From NCBI GenBank assembly GCA_025362495.1, contig JANYGI010000220.1:1-64000 (forward strand): a stretch of DNA of 64,000 nt, given 5' to 3'. The DNA is from Byssovorax sp. (GTDB lineage: Bacteria; Myxococcota_A; Polyangia; Polyangiales; Polyangiaceae). Position 1 is the first letter of the stretch. Every line of letters starts with the position of its first letter. Made by a program: the position numbers and the translations under genes. Shown here piece by piece: positions 31,071 to 39,891 of the stretch. The notes beneath the pieces are model-generated. The model ran no database searches. It was not told the origin of the DNA and saw nothing but the letters and a program-made list of their open reading frames with translations.

Positions 31071-32492
31071 ATGTCGTCGTCTCGCGAGCTGCGCCCGAGC
31101 TACGTCGTCCCGCGCTACCGCGCCGCGGGCGACGCCGTCTGGTATCATGTCCTTCACGGTAATGTGCCGGGCTACCAGATCGATTTCATGTACTGCCCCG
31201 AGGTGCCGCACGGGGCCTTCACGCAGAATCACTTCGGCCACCTCGCGCGGCTGATGAAGTACATCGAGCCTCGCGAGGGCGCGGCGTACGCCTTCGCCCT
31301 GGGCAACCTCTCGCGCGACGACGTGCAGCACGAGCCCGGCCACGGCGGCATCGCGCTCATCTTCGGTCTGCGCGTGCACGGCGTGCTCGATCACGCCGGG
31401 CGATCGATGCCGCCCTACGCCCACGCGATCCTCGCCGTCGATCGGGCCCTCGACCACTCAGCGCTCCGCGACGCGGCCGTGGCGCTCCATCGGCGGCTGT
31501 CGCCGGGAGGGCGCGAGTCGCACGACGACACCAGCGATCGGCTCTATCGCCGCTACGCGCGGGCTGTCCGTCATCACCCCGGGACGGTGGAGAGGCTGTT
31601 GCGGCGGCATGTCGAGGGCTTCGCCGAGCTCCCGCGGCCCCTGCCGAGCCGCCTCGGGTGGAGCTTCTTCGCCGAGGAGCCCGCGCTGTCGCGCCGCATC
31701 ACGATAACCCACCCCGACGACGAGCCCTTCGAGCGGCTGGCCCACACGATAGCCCGGCTCGGGGCGATGCTCTATCGATCGAACATCAAGTGGACGACGA
31801 TCTCCAGCGGTCGCGAGTTCGACATCCCCGGCGGAGTCTCGGTGCGCCTCGTCCCCGAGAGCGAGGCTGTCCCGGATCCCGGAGGCCTGGTGGTGTCTAT
31901 CGACGAGATCCCGGAGGACGAAGCGACGATGGCGCAAGCGCTGTTCGGCGCGGTGCCGAAGGTGCCAGTCGCGGTGCCGGCGCGCGTGGGCTGGCGCGAG
32001 CGCGATGCCGCCGAGAAGGCCGCCGGCGCGACGGAGGAGAAGCGACCGGGGCCGCGCGCGCGGCAGATCTGCGCGACCGTCCCGTTCGATCCAGCGATGC
32101 TCGCCGAGAGCGCGACCCGGAGTCGAGCGCCGCGCGATCCCTCGACGCGAGCGCGGCTCCGGGTCGGGCTCGTCGCCGCGGGCGCGGGGCTCTGCGCGAT
32201 CGCGGCGATCGTGGCCACGACCCCCGTGCCGCCGGCGACGGTCGCGAGCAGCGGTGAGCCCGGGCCGTCCTCGCCCGCGCCGAAAGCCACGCCCGCGCCG
32301 CCGTCCGGCGACGCCGGCGCCCGGGTGGCCGCGGGAAGACTCGATATCACCGCGACGCCGCCGGAGAAGCCTCCGCGCGTGAACCGGAGGTCGCTCGACA
32401 GGCCAGCTCCCCCGCCACCGCCGACCGCGGCTCCGCACTCCACCACCTCCGACGACGCCCCCGCCGCCATCGGCGGCAAACCCCGGTTCTGA
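31071..32492 (+). CDS. Unknown GTPase-operon protein with C-terminal membrane span
   Basis: The 473-residue product has an N-terminal globular part with aromatic motifs (YVVPRYRAAGDAVWYHVLHG, QNHFGHLARLMKYIEPREGA). A segment with no known domain follows, then an Ala/Pro-rich linker and one hydrophobic span (VGLVAAGAGLCAIAAIVATT, ~363-385). The tail is Pro/Ser-rich. The last ~90 residues would be on the periplasmic side if the N-terminus is cytosolic. Operon position after a membrane GTPase suggests an effector or GAP-like partner. Prokaryotic conflict and signalling systems often pair small GTPases with unique partner proteins, but I cannot match this one to a family. Confidence 0.72.
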   Translation: MSSSRELRPSYVVPRYRAAGDAVWYHVLHGNVPGYQIDFMYCPEVPHGAFTQNHFGHLARLMKYIEPREGAAYAFALGNLSRDDVQHEPGHGGIALIFGLRVHGVLDHAGRSMPPYAHAILAVDRALDHSALRDAAVALHRRLSPGGRESHDDTSDRLYRRYARAVRHHPGTVERLLRRHVEGFAELPRPLPSRLGWSFFAEEPALSRRITITHPDDEPFERLAHTIARLGAMLYRSNIKWTTISSGREFDIPGGVSVRLVPESEAVPDPGGLVVSIDEIPEDEATMAQALFGAVPKVPVAVPARVGWRERDAAEKAAGATEEKRPGPRARQICATVPFDPAMLAESATRSRAPRDPSTRARLRVGLVAAGAGLCAIAAIVATTPVPPATVASSGEPGPSSPAPKATPAPPSGDAGARVAAGRLDITATPPEKPPRVNRRSLDRPAPPPPPTAAPHSTTSDDAPAAIGGKPRF

Positions 32493-32510
32493 CCCTGGAC
32501 TGGAACGCCG

Positions 32511-33386
32511 ATGAACTGCGCACCCACCGATCTCGACGCGGCCCTCGGCGAGCGATTCGCCTGCTTCAAGCTCCTCGGGAAGGGCGGCGACGGCGCCGTC
32601 TTCGCGGCGTGGGACCGCGTGCGCAAGGCCGATATCGCCCTGAAGGTCATGCGCGATCTCGGTGAGGCCGGGCTGCCCGAGCGCTTCGAGCGGGAGTACC
32701 AGATCCTCGCGGCCACGCGCGACGATCACCTCGTCGCCGTGCACGATCACGGGCAGATCATCGTCCTTGGCGAGTCCGGCCCCACCCGCCATTTCTGGTA
32801 CACGATGGAGCGCTGCGACTCGAGCCTGCGGACCTCGTTCCAGCCCATGACGCTGGCCGGGAGGCTCGCTGTCGTCCTCCAGCTCCTCGACGGCCTCGCC
32901 TTGCTCCACGCGAAGATGATCGCCCACCGCGACATCAAGCCCGACAACCTGTTCCTCGTGACCACCCGGCAGGGGCCCCGGATCAAGATTGGCGACTTCG
33001 GGATTGCCACCGTCGCCCGGCTGGCGCCGAACGCCGCCTTTGGCCACCTCAGCGGGAGCCCACCCTACCTCGCGCCGGAGCGATGGAGCGAGGACGAGGA
33101 CGCCGATTGGCGCCCGAGCGACCAGTACGCCGCCGGCGTGACGCTGTACGAAATCCTCAGTCGGGGGAGCCTCCCGCTCGACTTCAGCGGCGGTTACCGG
33201 CGCGGCCACCAGCGGAGCGGCATAAGGCCTCTCCAGATCCCCGAGCTCGGCGGTCGCCGCCTGATCTCGGTCGATCGGGTGGTCGCGCGGATGCTCGGCA
33301 AGAAGCCTGACGCGCGCTTCGCCAGCGTGGCCGACTGCAAGCGCGAGCTCACCGCGGCGCTGGCCAACGAGGGCGCCTCGGCCTGA
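32511..33386 (+). CDS. Ser/Thr protein kinase (soluble, third gene of GTPase module)
   Basis: The 291-residue protein is almost only a kinase domain: LLGKGGDGAVFAAWDRV (Gly loop), IALKVM, AHRDIKPDNLF (~140), IGDFGIATVA (DFG) and SPPYLAPERW, with FERLYQ-like alpha-C Glu (REYQIL). There is no membrane span, no sensor, and only a short tail. An unusually short activation segment and the Trp/Asp-rich SEDEDADWRPSDQYAAG replace the usual region after APE. It is likely directed by its neighbours: GTPase, membrane adaptor and kinase in one operon form a plausible signalling relay (inference). Confidence 0.9.
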   Translation: MNCAPTDLDAALGERFACFKLLGKGGDGAVFAAWDRVRKADIALKVMRDLGEAGLPERFEREYQILAATRDDHLVAVHDHGQIIVLGESGPTRHFWYTMERCDSSLRTSFQPMTLAGRLAVVLQLLDGLALLHAKMIAHRDIKPDNLFLVTTRQGPRIKIGDFGIATVARLAPNAAFGHLSGSPPYLAPERWSEDEDADWRPSDQYAAGVTLYEILSRGSLPLDFSGGYRRGHQRSGIRPLQIPELGGRRLISVDRVVARMLGKKPDARFASVADCKRELTAALANEGASA

Positions 33387-33431
33387 CGGGCCCGCGCCGA
33401 GGACGCGAGCCACGCTCCGTTACCTACCATC

Positions 33432-34286
33432 TCACAGGCAAACGTCGTTCTTGCAGGTGCCCGATTTGCAGTCGAGGTTCTCCTTGCACGGCACCCCGGC
33501 GTTGCACCCGGCCGCGCAGATCCCGCCGCAGTCGACGCCAGCCTCGTCCTGGTTCTTGACGCTGTCCTCGCAGGCGCAGAGGTTGGCCACGCCGCAGCCG
33601 CCGAGCTGCATGCACGAGTCGCCGTGCTGCTTGCCGAGGATCACCGGCGCGCACATCCCGCTGGGGACGCCGGTGAAGCCCACGGCGCAGGCGTCACATT
33701 TCTTGTCACACGCCGTGGTGCAGCACACCCCGTCGACGCAGTGGCCGCTCTGGCAGCCCGAGGGATCACCGCTGCACGCTTCACCATCGCAGTGCGGGCA
33801 CTCCGGGCCGCCGCAGTCGATGTCGGTCTCGTTGCCGTTCCTGACGCCGTCGTCGCAGGTCGCGCAGTGGCCGAGTCCATCGCAGACACCGTTGATGCAC
33901 CCGGTGCCGGCCGGCGCGTTCGGAGGGGTGGAGTCGTCGCAGTCCTCTATCGTGCATGGATTGCCGTCGTCCTCGGGCGCGTCACCGGGCTCGGCCACCA
34001 GGATGACGTTGCCCGAGCCGTCGCACTGCCGGCGCGAGCAGTCGTGGGCGATCTGGGCGAGGCGCTTGCCAGGAGGGGCGTTGATCGTCTCGCACGTCGC
34101 CCCGGGGCAGGTCACCGTGCGACACTCCGTCTCGACGACGCAGCCGAGAGCGGAGGCGCAGTTGCCCGCCGGATCGTCGAATACGCCGGAGTAGTCGATC
34201 GGCGCGAACACACACGCTGCGGGGACGGCGCCGACGACCACGACGACGAAGGCGGCGACGATCCTGCGAGCTCCAATCATGACCAT
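33432..34286 (-). CDS. Cys-rich repeat lipoprotein
   Basis: The 284-residue product has a signal peptide with lipobox AVPAAC and then many paired cysteines. Repeated units of the type CDDGVRNGNETDIDCGG and CEDSVKNQDEAGVDCGG are the myxobacterial Cys-rich repeat found on outer-surface proteins. Disulfides should make it stable outside the cell. The end of the protein (CKNDVCL) is complete. It follows the TPR-PEGA gene by 24 bases on the minus strand and thus probably shares a transcript with that gene and the kinase at 35524. Confidence 0.85.
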   Translation of the reverse strand: MVMIGARRIVAAFVVVVVGAVPAACVFAPIDYSGVFDDPAGNCASALGCVVETECRTVTCPGATCETINAPPGKRLAQIAHDCSRRQCDGSGNVILVAEPGDAPEDDGNPCTIEDCDDSTPPNAPAGTGCINGVCDGLGHCATCDDGVRNGNETDIDCGGPECPHCDGEACSGDPSGCQSGHCVDGVCCTTACDKKCDACAVGFTGVPSGMCAPVILGKQHGDSCMQLGGCGVANLCACEDSVKNQDEAGVDCGGICAAGCNAGVPCKENLDCKSGTCKNDVCL

Positions 34287-34310
34287 GAGACCCCCTGAAA
34301 AGCTCTGTTG

Positions 34311-35324
34311 CTAGAAGTCGCCCTGGAGCATCGCCGCGGCGCCCGTCGGGCCCACGACGAGGCCGCCCTTCACGCGAGGTGGACTGGCGTGTCGGGTCTG
34401 GAGCGCGTAAACGAGGGTGCCGCCGCCCACGACGCCGGCAGCGACGAAGCTCCAGAGCGCGACGCTCTTGAACCTCGCCTCGGCCCTGGCGTCGGGCCCG
34501 GTCGCCGGCTCGTGGCTCACCCGCGCAGCATGTCCTCGGGCGGTGAACAGCGCGAGAGACGTCACCCCGAGGCCCAGCGAAGCGACAGTGACGCCGCCGC
34601 CGGCGATCAGGATGGCCTGGCGCGCGCGAAGAGGCTTCTCCGGCGCGGTCGCGGCCACCGGCCGGAGAGGCCCTGTCGGCGGCGCGACAGCGACCTTCTG
34701 GACCGGCGCTGTGAGCTCGCAGCGGAGCAGGATCTCCTTCGATTGCCCGGCGGCGACGTCGACCTGCTCCACCGCGGAGCACGATCCGACGCGGCCCTCG
34801 ATCACGTGCTTGCCCGGATCGACATACAGCTCTTCGCGGACAGGGGCGGGCCCGATCGCGGCCCCGTCGAGGAGGAGATTGGCCCCCTGCGGCGCCGTCG
34901 AGATCGTCAACGTCGCCACCCGGGCGCGCGCTTGCTCCAGCCATGCATGCACCCGCTTCATCTCCTCGGGCGGGACGTCCTTCGCGTCGCGCAGGAAGAG
35001 GGCGAGGTGCGACGCGGCTTCGCGGTTCTTGCCCAGCTCGAGCTCGACCTCACCGAGGCTCCCGGCCACCTGCCAGTGCGGCCTTTGCCGCCACGCGGCG
35101 AGATAGGCCTCGTAGGCCCGTTGCCACTGGTGGGACTTCATCGCCGCGTTGCCCTCCTGATAGCGTCGTCGCGCCTCGGCCGCGCTGCGGGCGTCGTCAC
35201 CGCCGTCGGCGACCGTGGGAGCGGGGCTCGGCGCCGCGGGTGGCTGCGCCGCGACGCGCCCCGACGCGGTGATACCGCCCAGACCGATTCCGACGCTGAT
35301 CACGACAGGACTCCACGATCTCAT
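34311..35324 (-). CDS. TPR and PEGA-domain membrane protein
   Basis: The 337-residue product has a signal or anchor sequence (MRSWSPVVISVGIGLGGITA), TPR-like helices (~55-130: YQEGNAAMKSHQWQRAYEAY, WQVAGSLGEVELELGKNREA), and a PEGA-type beta segment (TLTISTAPQGANLLLDGAAI). Two hydrophobic spans follow near 240-300 (AILIAGGGVTVASLGLGVTS, LWSFVAAGVVGGGTLVYALQ). ATG 35324 is preceded by GGGGGG-type purines. The pattern TPR-PEGA-two TM is common in myxobacterial gene neighbours of Ser/Thr kinases, as here with the kinase 200 bases upstream. Confidence 0.82.
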   Translation of the reverse strand: MRSWSPVVISVGIGLGGITASGRVAAQPPAAPSPAPTVADGGDDARSAAEARRRYQEGNAAMKSHQWQRAYEAYLAAWRQRPHWQVAGSLGEVELELGKNREAASHLALFLRDAKDVPPEEMKRVHAWLEQARARVATLTISTAPQGANLLLDGAAIGPAPVREELYVDPGKHVIEGRVGSCSAVEQVDVAAGQSKEILLRCELTAPVQKVAVAPPTGPLRPVAATAPEKPLRARQAILIAGGGVTVASLGLGVTSLALFTARGHAARVSHEPATGPDARAEARFKSVALWSFVAAGVVGGGTLVYALQTRHASPPRVKGGLVVGPTGAAAMLQGDF

Positions 35325-35523
35325 TGATCCCCCCGGACATTGACCTTCGCGACGGCGCGTCGGGAGCGGGCTAATCGCATGATTTCCAGGTTCGTCAAGC
35401 GCGACGCAGGGTTCTTCTGGTTCGATTCTACGATTGCCGGCGGCGGTGATCGCCCGCGATGGACGGGCGATGTCCGGGTCAGAGAGAGGCAATCAGGGGC
35501 CGCATTGCGCCTCCCGATCGAGC

Positions 35524-37200
35524 TCACGGTTTCGAGGGAGCCGAGGAGTCGCACCCGGCCTTGACGAATCGACCGCACTTCGGCAGCAGCCTCGGCGCGG
35601 CCGCGCGGGGGCGCGGGCGCGGGGCGCTCTCCACGTTGGCCACCGTCGAAGGGGAAGCCGGGAGCGAGCCGGCGTCCGGCGTCATCGCCAGAGGAGCCAT
35701 CATCACCTCCTCGACCTCCGCGGCCGGCGCGATGACGTGCTCACTTTCGGGTGCCGCCTGGACGACGGCGTCGGGCGCGACCACCGCCCGCGTGGGGGGA
35801 CGGTGGCTCAAGGCCAGGAACGCGACCACCGCCGCGACCGCGAAGCCGACGACGGCTCTCGCGACCATGATATCGCCCCACTTCGAGGGTGGAGTATCCG
35901 CGAGAGGTGGAGTCACCGGCGCCTCCCGCGGCTCCAGCGGCAGAGGGGATGGCAGCGGGAGCGGCGGTGGCAGCGCGGGGAGCGGCGGCGGCACGGCCGC
36001 GGCGATGGCCGCCGGGAGCGGCAGCGTCGGCGCGGCGCGGCCGACTCCACCTCTGGCCTCGGCCGGTCCGGCGGCAGCGGGTAGGGAGGAGAACATCCTC
36101 ACGGTGGGATCGTACGGTAACGACGCGGGCATCTCCGCGACCAGGACCGGACGCGGCGAGGCGAACATGGCCAGAGACTCGACCTCCAGCTTCTGGGTCT
36201 CGGCGTCCGACTCCGACTCTTGCATCGAAGGCGAGGACGAGGGCGGCGCCCCCGAGCGAGGGCGCGAGGACGGCGGGGCGGTGATCGTGGGGGACACTCC
36301 CCAGAGGGCCGTCAGGGTGGGTGTCGCGGATCGGGCGCCGCCCTCCGCGAACGCTTCGAGGCCCGACGCCACGTCGGCGATTGGCCAGGTCCGCTGCTCG
36401 CGATCCCGGGTGAGGCAGCCGGCGATGAGGCGCTCGAGCCCCGGGTCGATGCCCCGCACTCGCCGCGAAACCAGGGGGATCTCGCCGTCGAGGATGCTGC
36501 TCACCACCTCCCTCGCCTCGCCCAGAAAAGGCCTCTCGCCGGTGAGCATCTCGAAGAGCAGCACGCCCAGCGACCAGATGTCGGCCCGAGCGTCGATGTC
36601 CCGCGCGCCGCTGGCCTGTTCGGGGCTCATGTACGAGGGAGAGCCGATGGCGCCGCCCATCATCGTCTGGAGTCCGTCCGCGGCGAGCAGGTTCTTGCTG
36701 ACGCCGAAGTCGAGCACCTTGACGACGCGGGCCTCTTCACCAGGCTGGTTGTGGAGGAAGATGTTGGCGGGCTTGAGGTCGCGATGGACGATGCCCTTGT
36801 CGTGCGCCGCGCTGAGGGCGCGGGCGACGTCCCGACCGATCACCGCGGCCTCGCGCTGGTTCAACCGGCGCTTGCGGGCGAGCAGATCGGCGAGGGTCTC
36901 GCCCGACAGGAGCTCCATGACGAGGAACGGATCGCCGCTGTCGGTCTGACCGACGTCGTGGATCTGGATCACGTTCTTGTGCTGGATGGAGCAGCAGGCC
37001 TGGGCCTCGCGGAGGAGCCGGAGCCGGAGCTCGGGCCCCGGTCCCAGGATCAGCTTGAGCGCGACCTGCCCGGACGTGAGCTCGTTTCGAGCGGACCACA
37101 CGACGCCCATCGCTCCTTCGCCAAGGAGCCTCTGAAGGCGATATTTCCCCGCCACCAGCGTGCCTTGGGCCAACGAGGCCGTGACGTGTGAGCTGGACAT
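35524..37200 (-). CDS. Membrane Ser/Thr protein kinase
   Basis: The 558-residue protein has an N-terminal kinase domain (~15-290): LLGEGAMGVVWSARNEL, VALKLIL, IVHRDLKPANIFLH, VLDFGVSK, GSPSYMSPEQ and DIWSLGVLLFEM. A long Pro/Ala-rich linker follows, then one membrane span at ~445-465 (AVVGFAVAAVVAFLALS) and a ~90-residue outer tail with Lys/Arg and Cys (CGRFVKAGCDSSAP). The start is ATG 37200, with AAGGAGG upstream. Architecture is PknB-like, with the sensor outside. It heads an apparent operon with the TPR-PEGA protein and the Cys-rich lipoprotein. Confidence 0.92.
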   Translation of the reverse strand: MSSSHVTASLAQGTLVAGKYRLQRLLGEGAMGVVWSARNELTSGQVALKLILGPGPELRLRLLREAQACCSIQHKNVIQIHDVGQTDSGDPFLVMELLSGETLADLLARKRRLNQREAAVIGRDVARALSAAHDKGIVHRDLKPANIFLHNQPGEEARVVKVLDFGVSKNLLAADGLQTMMGGAIGSPSYMSPEQASGARDIDARADIWSLGVLLFEMLTGERPFLGEAREVVSSILDGEIPLVSRRVRGIDPGLERLIAGCLTRDREQRTWPIADVASGLEAFAEGGARSATPTLTALWGVSPTITAPPSSRPRSGAPPSSSPSMQESESDAETQKLEVESLAMFASPRPVLVAEMPASLPYDPTVRMFSSLPAAAGPAEARGGVGRAAPTLPLPAAIAAAVPPPLPALPPPLPLPSPLPLEPREAPVTPPLADTPPSKWGDIMVARAVVGFAVAAVVAFLALSHRPPTRAVVAPDAVVQAAPESEHVIAPAAEVEEVMMAPLAMTPDAGSLPASPSTVANVESAPRPRPRAAAPRLLPKCGRFVKAGCDSSAPSKP

Positions 37201-37394
37201 GATCGGCCCGCCTCCTTCACAACAGTCGACGAAGAGGGCAAGACTCTGCCAGTCGTCGGGCGAAAGAACAGGCGGCACGCGCGGAATCGGCAATCCGGGG
37301 ATCCCTGGATCCCTCGAAGCGCGCAGCTCGCGACGGAACGGTGATGGGCTCGACGCCGCGCCAGCCGCGCGGCGTCGCTGACGGATCTACGGGT

Positions 37395-38798
37395 TCAGGG
37401 CGAGTAAGCGCCGTACGCCGCGGCCGCGGGGTTACCCGGGTGGAAATCCGTCATCGGATTCACGAGCTGCGGATCACCGAGGGTCTCGGTCGCCACGCAG
37501 TTGCCCTTCGTCCCGCTCGGTGCCACACCGTGGACGAAGTTGTCGCCGAAGCCGAAGCCGAGCGATTTACCGTCGTAACAGTCGTTGATCAGCGCGTTGC
37601 CGACATCGAACAGGTTGGCGGTGATCGCGGTCCCGGCGGCGCCGCCCACGTCGTCGATGTTGATCTCGGATCGCCCCGCTGCCGTCGAGCCTGCGCCGTT
37701 GGCGACGAACGTGTTCTTCGTGATCACGATGTTGCTCTCGGAGCCGCCGGCGAAGCGGATCCCCGAATAGAAGTTATGATCGACGATGTTGTGCTGGATC
37801 GTGACGTTCGAGATCGGCCCGGTGCCCGAGCCGTTGATGACGATTCCATCCTCGTAGTCGGCGTGGCCGTTCTCGGTGATGCGATTGCGCTCGATCAGGA
37901 TCTTGTCGAGCGTCCCGTACTGACCACCTTGCGTGTACATCTGGATCCCGCGCGAGGAGTTCTGTCGGATGACGTTGTTGCGGAAGGTAAGGTTCTTCCC
38001 GCCGGCGAGGTAGACGCCGTGATCGAGGTGGCCGCCCCCGCCGCAGTGGCCGAATTTCTCGATCAAGCACTCCTCGACGACGAGGTTGTCGGTGCCGTTG
38101 GTCTCGATGTGTCCGCCCTTGAGGCCCGTGGCGCAGTCGCCGGTGAACGTCACGTGATCGACAGCGATGTTCTTCCCGGTGCCCAGGGTCAGGGTGTTGA
38201 AGGACTTGCTCTCCGAGTACCCGGTGAGATCGAAGGTGAGGTTCTCGATCACGAGGTCGCCGATGCCGTCGTCGACCGCGGCGCGCCCGTGGATGACGAC
38301 GCCCTTGCGGCTCTGCCCGATGAAATACCGGCGCGCCCCGCCGGGGACGCCGCCCTTGGTCATGAACATCAGCGTGCCACTCTGGGCGTAGACGCCGTCG
38401 TGGATGAAGTAACACGTGCTCGGCGCGTCGCCGACATAGGCATCCTCGCCGCGCGAGGCAGAGGCGAGCTTGGCCGCGGTGTCGATATCCACCTTCGGGA
38501 TCCCTGCGGGGCAGGCGCCCGGGGCGTCGGTCCACTCGCCGATGGCGCCGCCGGGATCGACGCTGCCGCCGGCCCCGGTTCCCGTCGAGCTCGTCGTCAT
38601 CGATCCCGATCCCGTCGTGGCGCCCGTCGAGGCGGCGACGCCGCCCGTGCCGGGAGAAGATCCACCGGCGCTGCTCGAGCTGGCGGAGCCGCCGCCGGCG
38701 CCCGAGGTGGTCGTCGTGCCGCCCCCCCCGCACCCGAGGGCTCCCGCGACTGCGACACTGAAGGCGACTACAAATGAAGGTCTGGTAAAGCTACGCAT
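37395..38798 (-). CDS. Right-handed beta-helix (pectate-lyase-like) lipoprotein
   Basis: The 467-residue product has a signal peptide and lipobox GALGC, then a long Gly/Ser/Thr-rich spacer (GGGTTTTSGAGGGSASSSSA). The body shows parallel beta-helix repeats with N-x-x-x/I-x-x-N ladders (VIENLTFDLTGYSES, NNVIRQNSSRGIQM, LIERNRITENGHADYEDGIV, ITKNTFVANGAG). Such folds bind or cleave polysaccharides; the catalytic residues cannot be judged by eye. The start ATG 38798 gives the signal peptide. It ends PAAAAYGAYSP. Monocistronic appearance, with a 61-base gap to the upstream minus-strand gene. Confidence 0.82.
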   Translation of the reverse strand: MRSFTRPSFVVAFSVAVAGALGCGGGGTTTTSGAGGGSASSSSAGGSSPGTGGVAASTGATTGSGSMTTSSTGTGAGGSVDPGGAIGEWTDAPGACPAGIPKVDIDTAAKLASASRGEDAYVGDAPSTCYFIHDGVYAQSGTLMFMTKGGVPGGARRYFIGQSRKGVVIHGRAAVDDGIGDLVIENLTFDLTGYSESKSFNTLTLGTGKNIAVDHVTFTGDCATGLKGGHIETNGTDNLVVEECLIEKFGHCGGGGHLDHGVYLAGGKNLTFRNNVIRQNSSRGIQMYTQGGQYGTLDKILIERNRITENGHADYEDGIVINGSGTGPISNVTIQHNIVDHNFYSGIRFAGGSESNIVITKNTFVANGAGSTAAGRSEINIDDVGGAAGTAITANLFDVGNALINDCYDGKSLGFGFGDNFVHGVAPSGTKGNCVATETLGDPQLVNPMTDFHPGNPAAAAYGAYSP

Positions 38799-38859
38799 CC
38801 CCGAGGGGTAGCGGGAATGCCGTCGCCCTGTCAACCGGCGTTCGCCCGCGCCGCGCGCG

Positions 38860-39891
38860 TCACAACCCCTGATTGAAGCGCAGCGAGCTCAGGAATCTGA
38901 GGGCGCTCTCGTCGCTGGCGATCTCGGTGGTCTTCGCGCCTATGGCCACCTGGTAGAGGCGATCGCCGGCGACGAAGACGCGAAAATGCATCTCCTTGAC
39001 GGGGGCGCTCGTCGCGCAAAGCACGTCGCGCCCGCGGGTGTCGTCGAGCGTGATCGGCGTTATCGCGTGGATGACGTTGCCCTCGGTGTGGCCGAGCGCC
39101 TGGGCCGCGTCGTCGAGCAGCTGATCCGGTGTCTTGGCCGCGCGCACCGACGCGGCGATCGGGGTCATCGCGACGTAATAGACGACCTCGCCGACCCCGC
39201 CGAGATAATAGCCGTGCATCCGCGTCTCCCCCTGCCCCGGCAGCGTCGGTATGGTGATGGGAAGGACGGCGTCCGGGAGGGCAACGGTGCAGTTGAGGTC
39301 GGGGACGGACACGAGCTGAAACGGCAGATCGAGCCGGAACGAATCGAAAAACCGGGTGGCGTCGGCGACGGGCAGCTCGCCCGCCGGGGCGTCGACGTGC
39401 AGGATGAACAGGGATTTTCCGGCGATCACGACGCGCTCCGAGACCGCGTGGCCCTCCTTCGAGATGCCTTTGAACGCGATGCCCCGGAACCCGCCCACGC
39501 GCAGCGGATCGCGCGAGTCGACGCTCTTCAGCGTCGACGGCATGTTGTTGAGCGCCGTCTCGTCGTCGTTGCGATCGGGCGTCACCGTGTCGAGCCGCGA
39601 GAACGTGAACTGAACGTGGTGGTTCGCCTCGTCCGCGGCGATCATGGCCGTACGAAGGAGCCAGTCGGAGCGGGGCTTGGCGAGGTACATCGACTGTTCC
39701 ACCGGTACGCCGGGGAGCTCCAGAGTGGCTCCGAGCTGAGGCAAGCGCACGGCGCGCCAGCGGAGATCGACGGGCGGCGCCGGGGGCGCGAGGACCGGCG
39801 CCGAGGGCGAGGCCGGCGGCGGTCCGGCGGCGCACGCGGCGAGCGAGAGCGCCGCGGCGAGCGCGGACGCGAGGTGGACGAGCCGGCTCAC
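38860..39891 (-). CDS. Lipoprotein coupled to M16-like genes
   Basis: The 343-residue product starts GTG 39891 (VSRLVHLASALAAALSLAAC), giving a signal peptide and lipobox LAAC. Its start overlaps the upstream gene's stop by four bases (GTGA), so it is translationally coupled. Body: an all-beta/alpha protein with FRGIAFKGISKEGHAVSERV and YYLGGVGEVVYYVAMTPIAA. No named domain is recognised. It ends SLRFNQGL. As the last gene of the three-gene M16-like operon it may be a periplasmic partner of that protein pair. Confidence 0.75.
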   Translation of the reverse strand: MSRLVHLASALAAALSLAACAAGPPPASPSAPVLAPPAPPVDLRWRAVRLPQLGATLELPGVPVEQSMYLAKPRSDWLLRTAMIAADEANHHVQFTFSRLDTVTPDRNDDETALNNMPSTLKSVDSRDPLRVGGFRGIAFKGISKEGHAVSERVVIAGKSLFILHVDAPAGELPVADATRFFDSFRLDLPFQLVSVPDLNCTVALPDAVLPITIPTLPGQGETRMHGYYLGGVGEVVYYVAMTPIAASVRAAKTPDQLLDDAAQALGHTEGNVIHAITPITLDDTRGRDVLCATSAPVKEMHFRVFVAGDRLYQVAIGAKTTEIASDESALRFLSSLRFNQGL

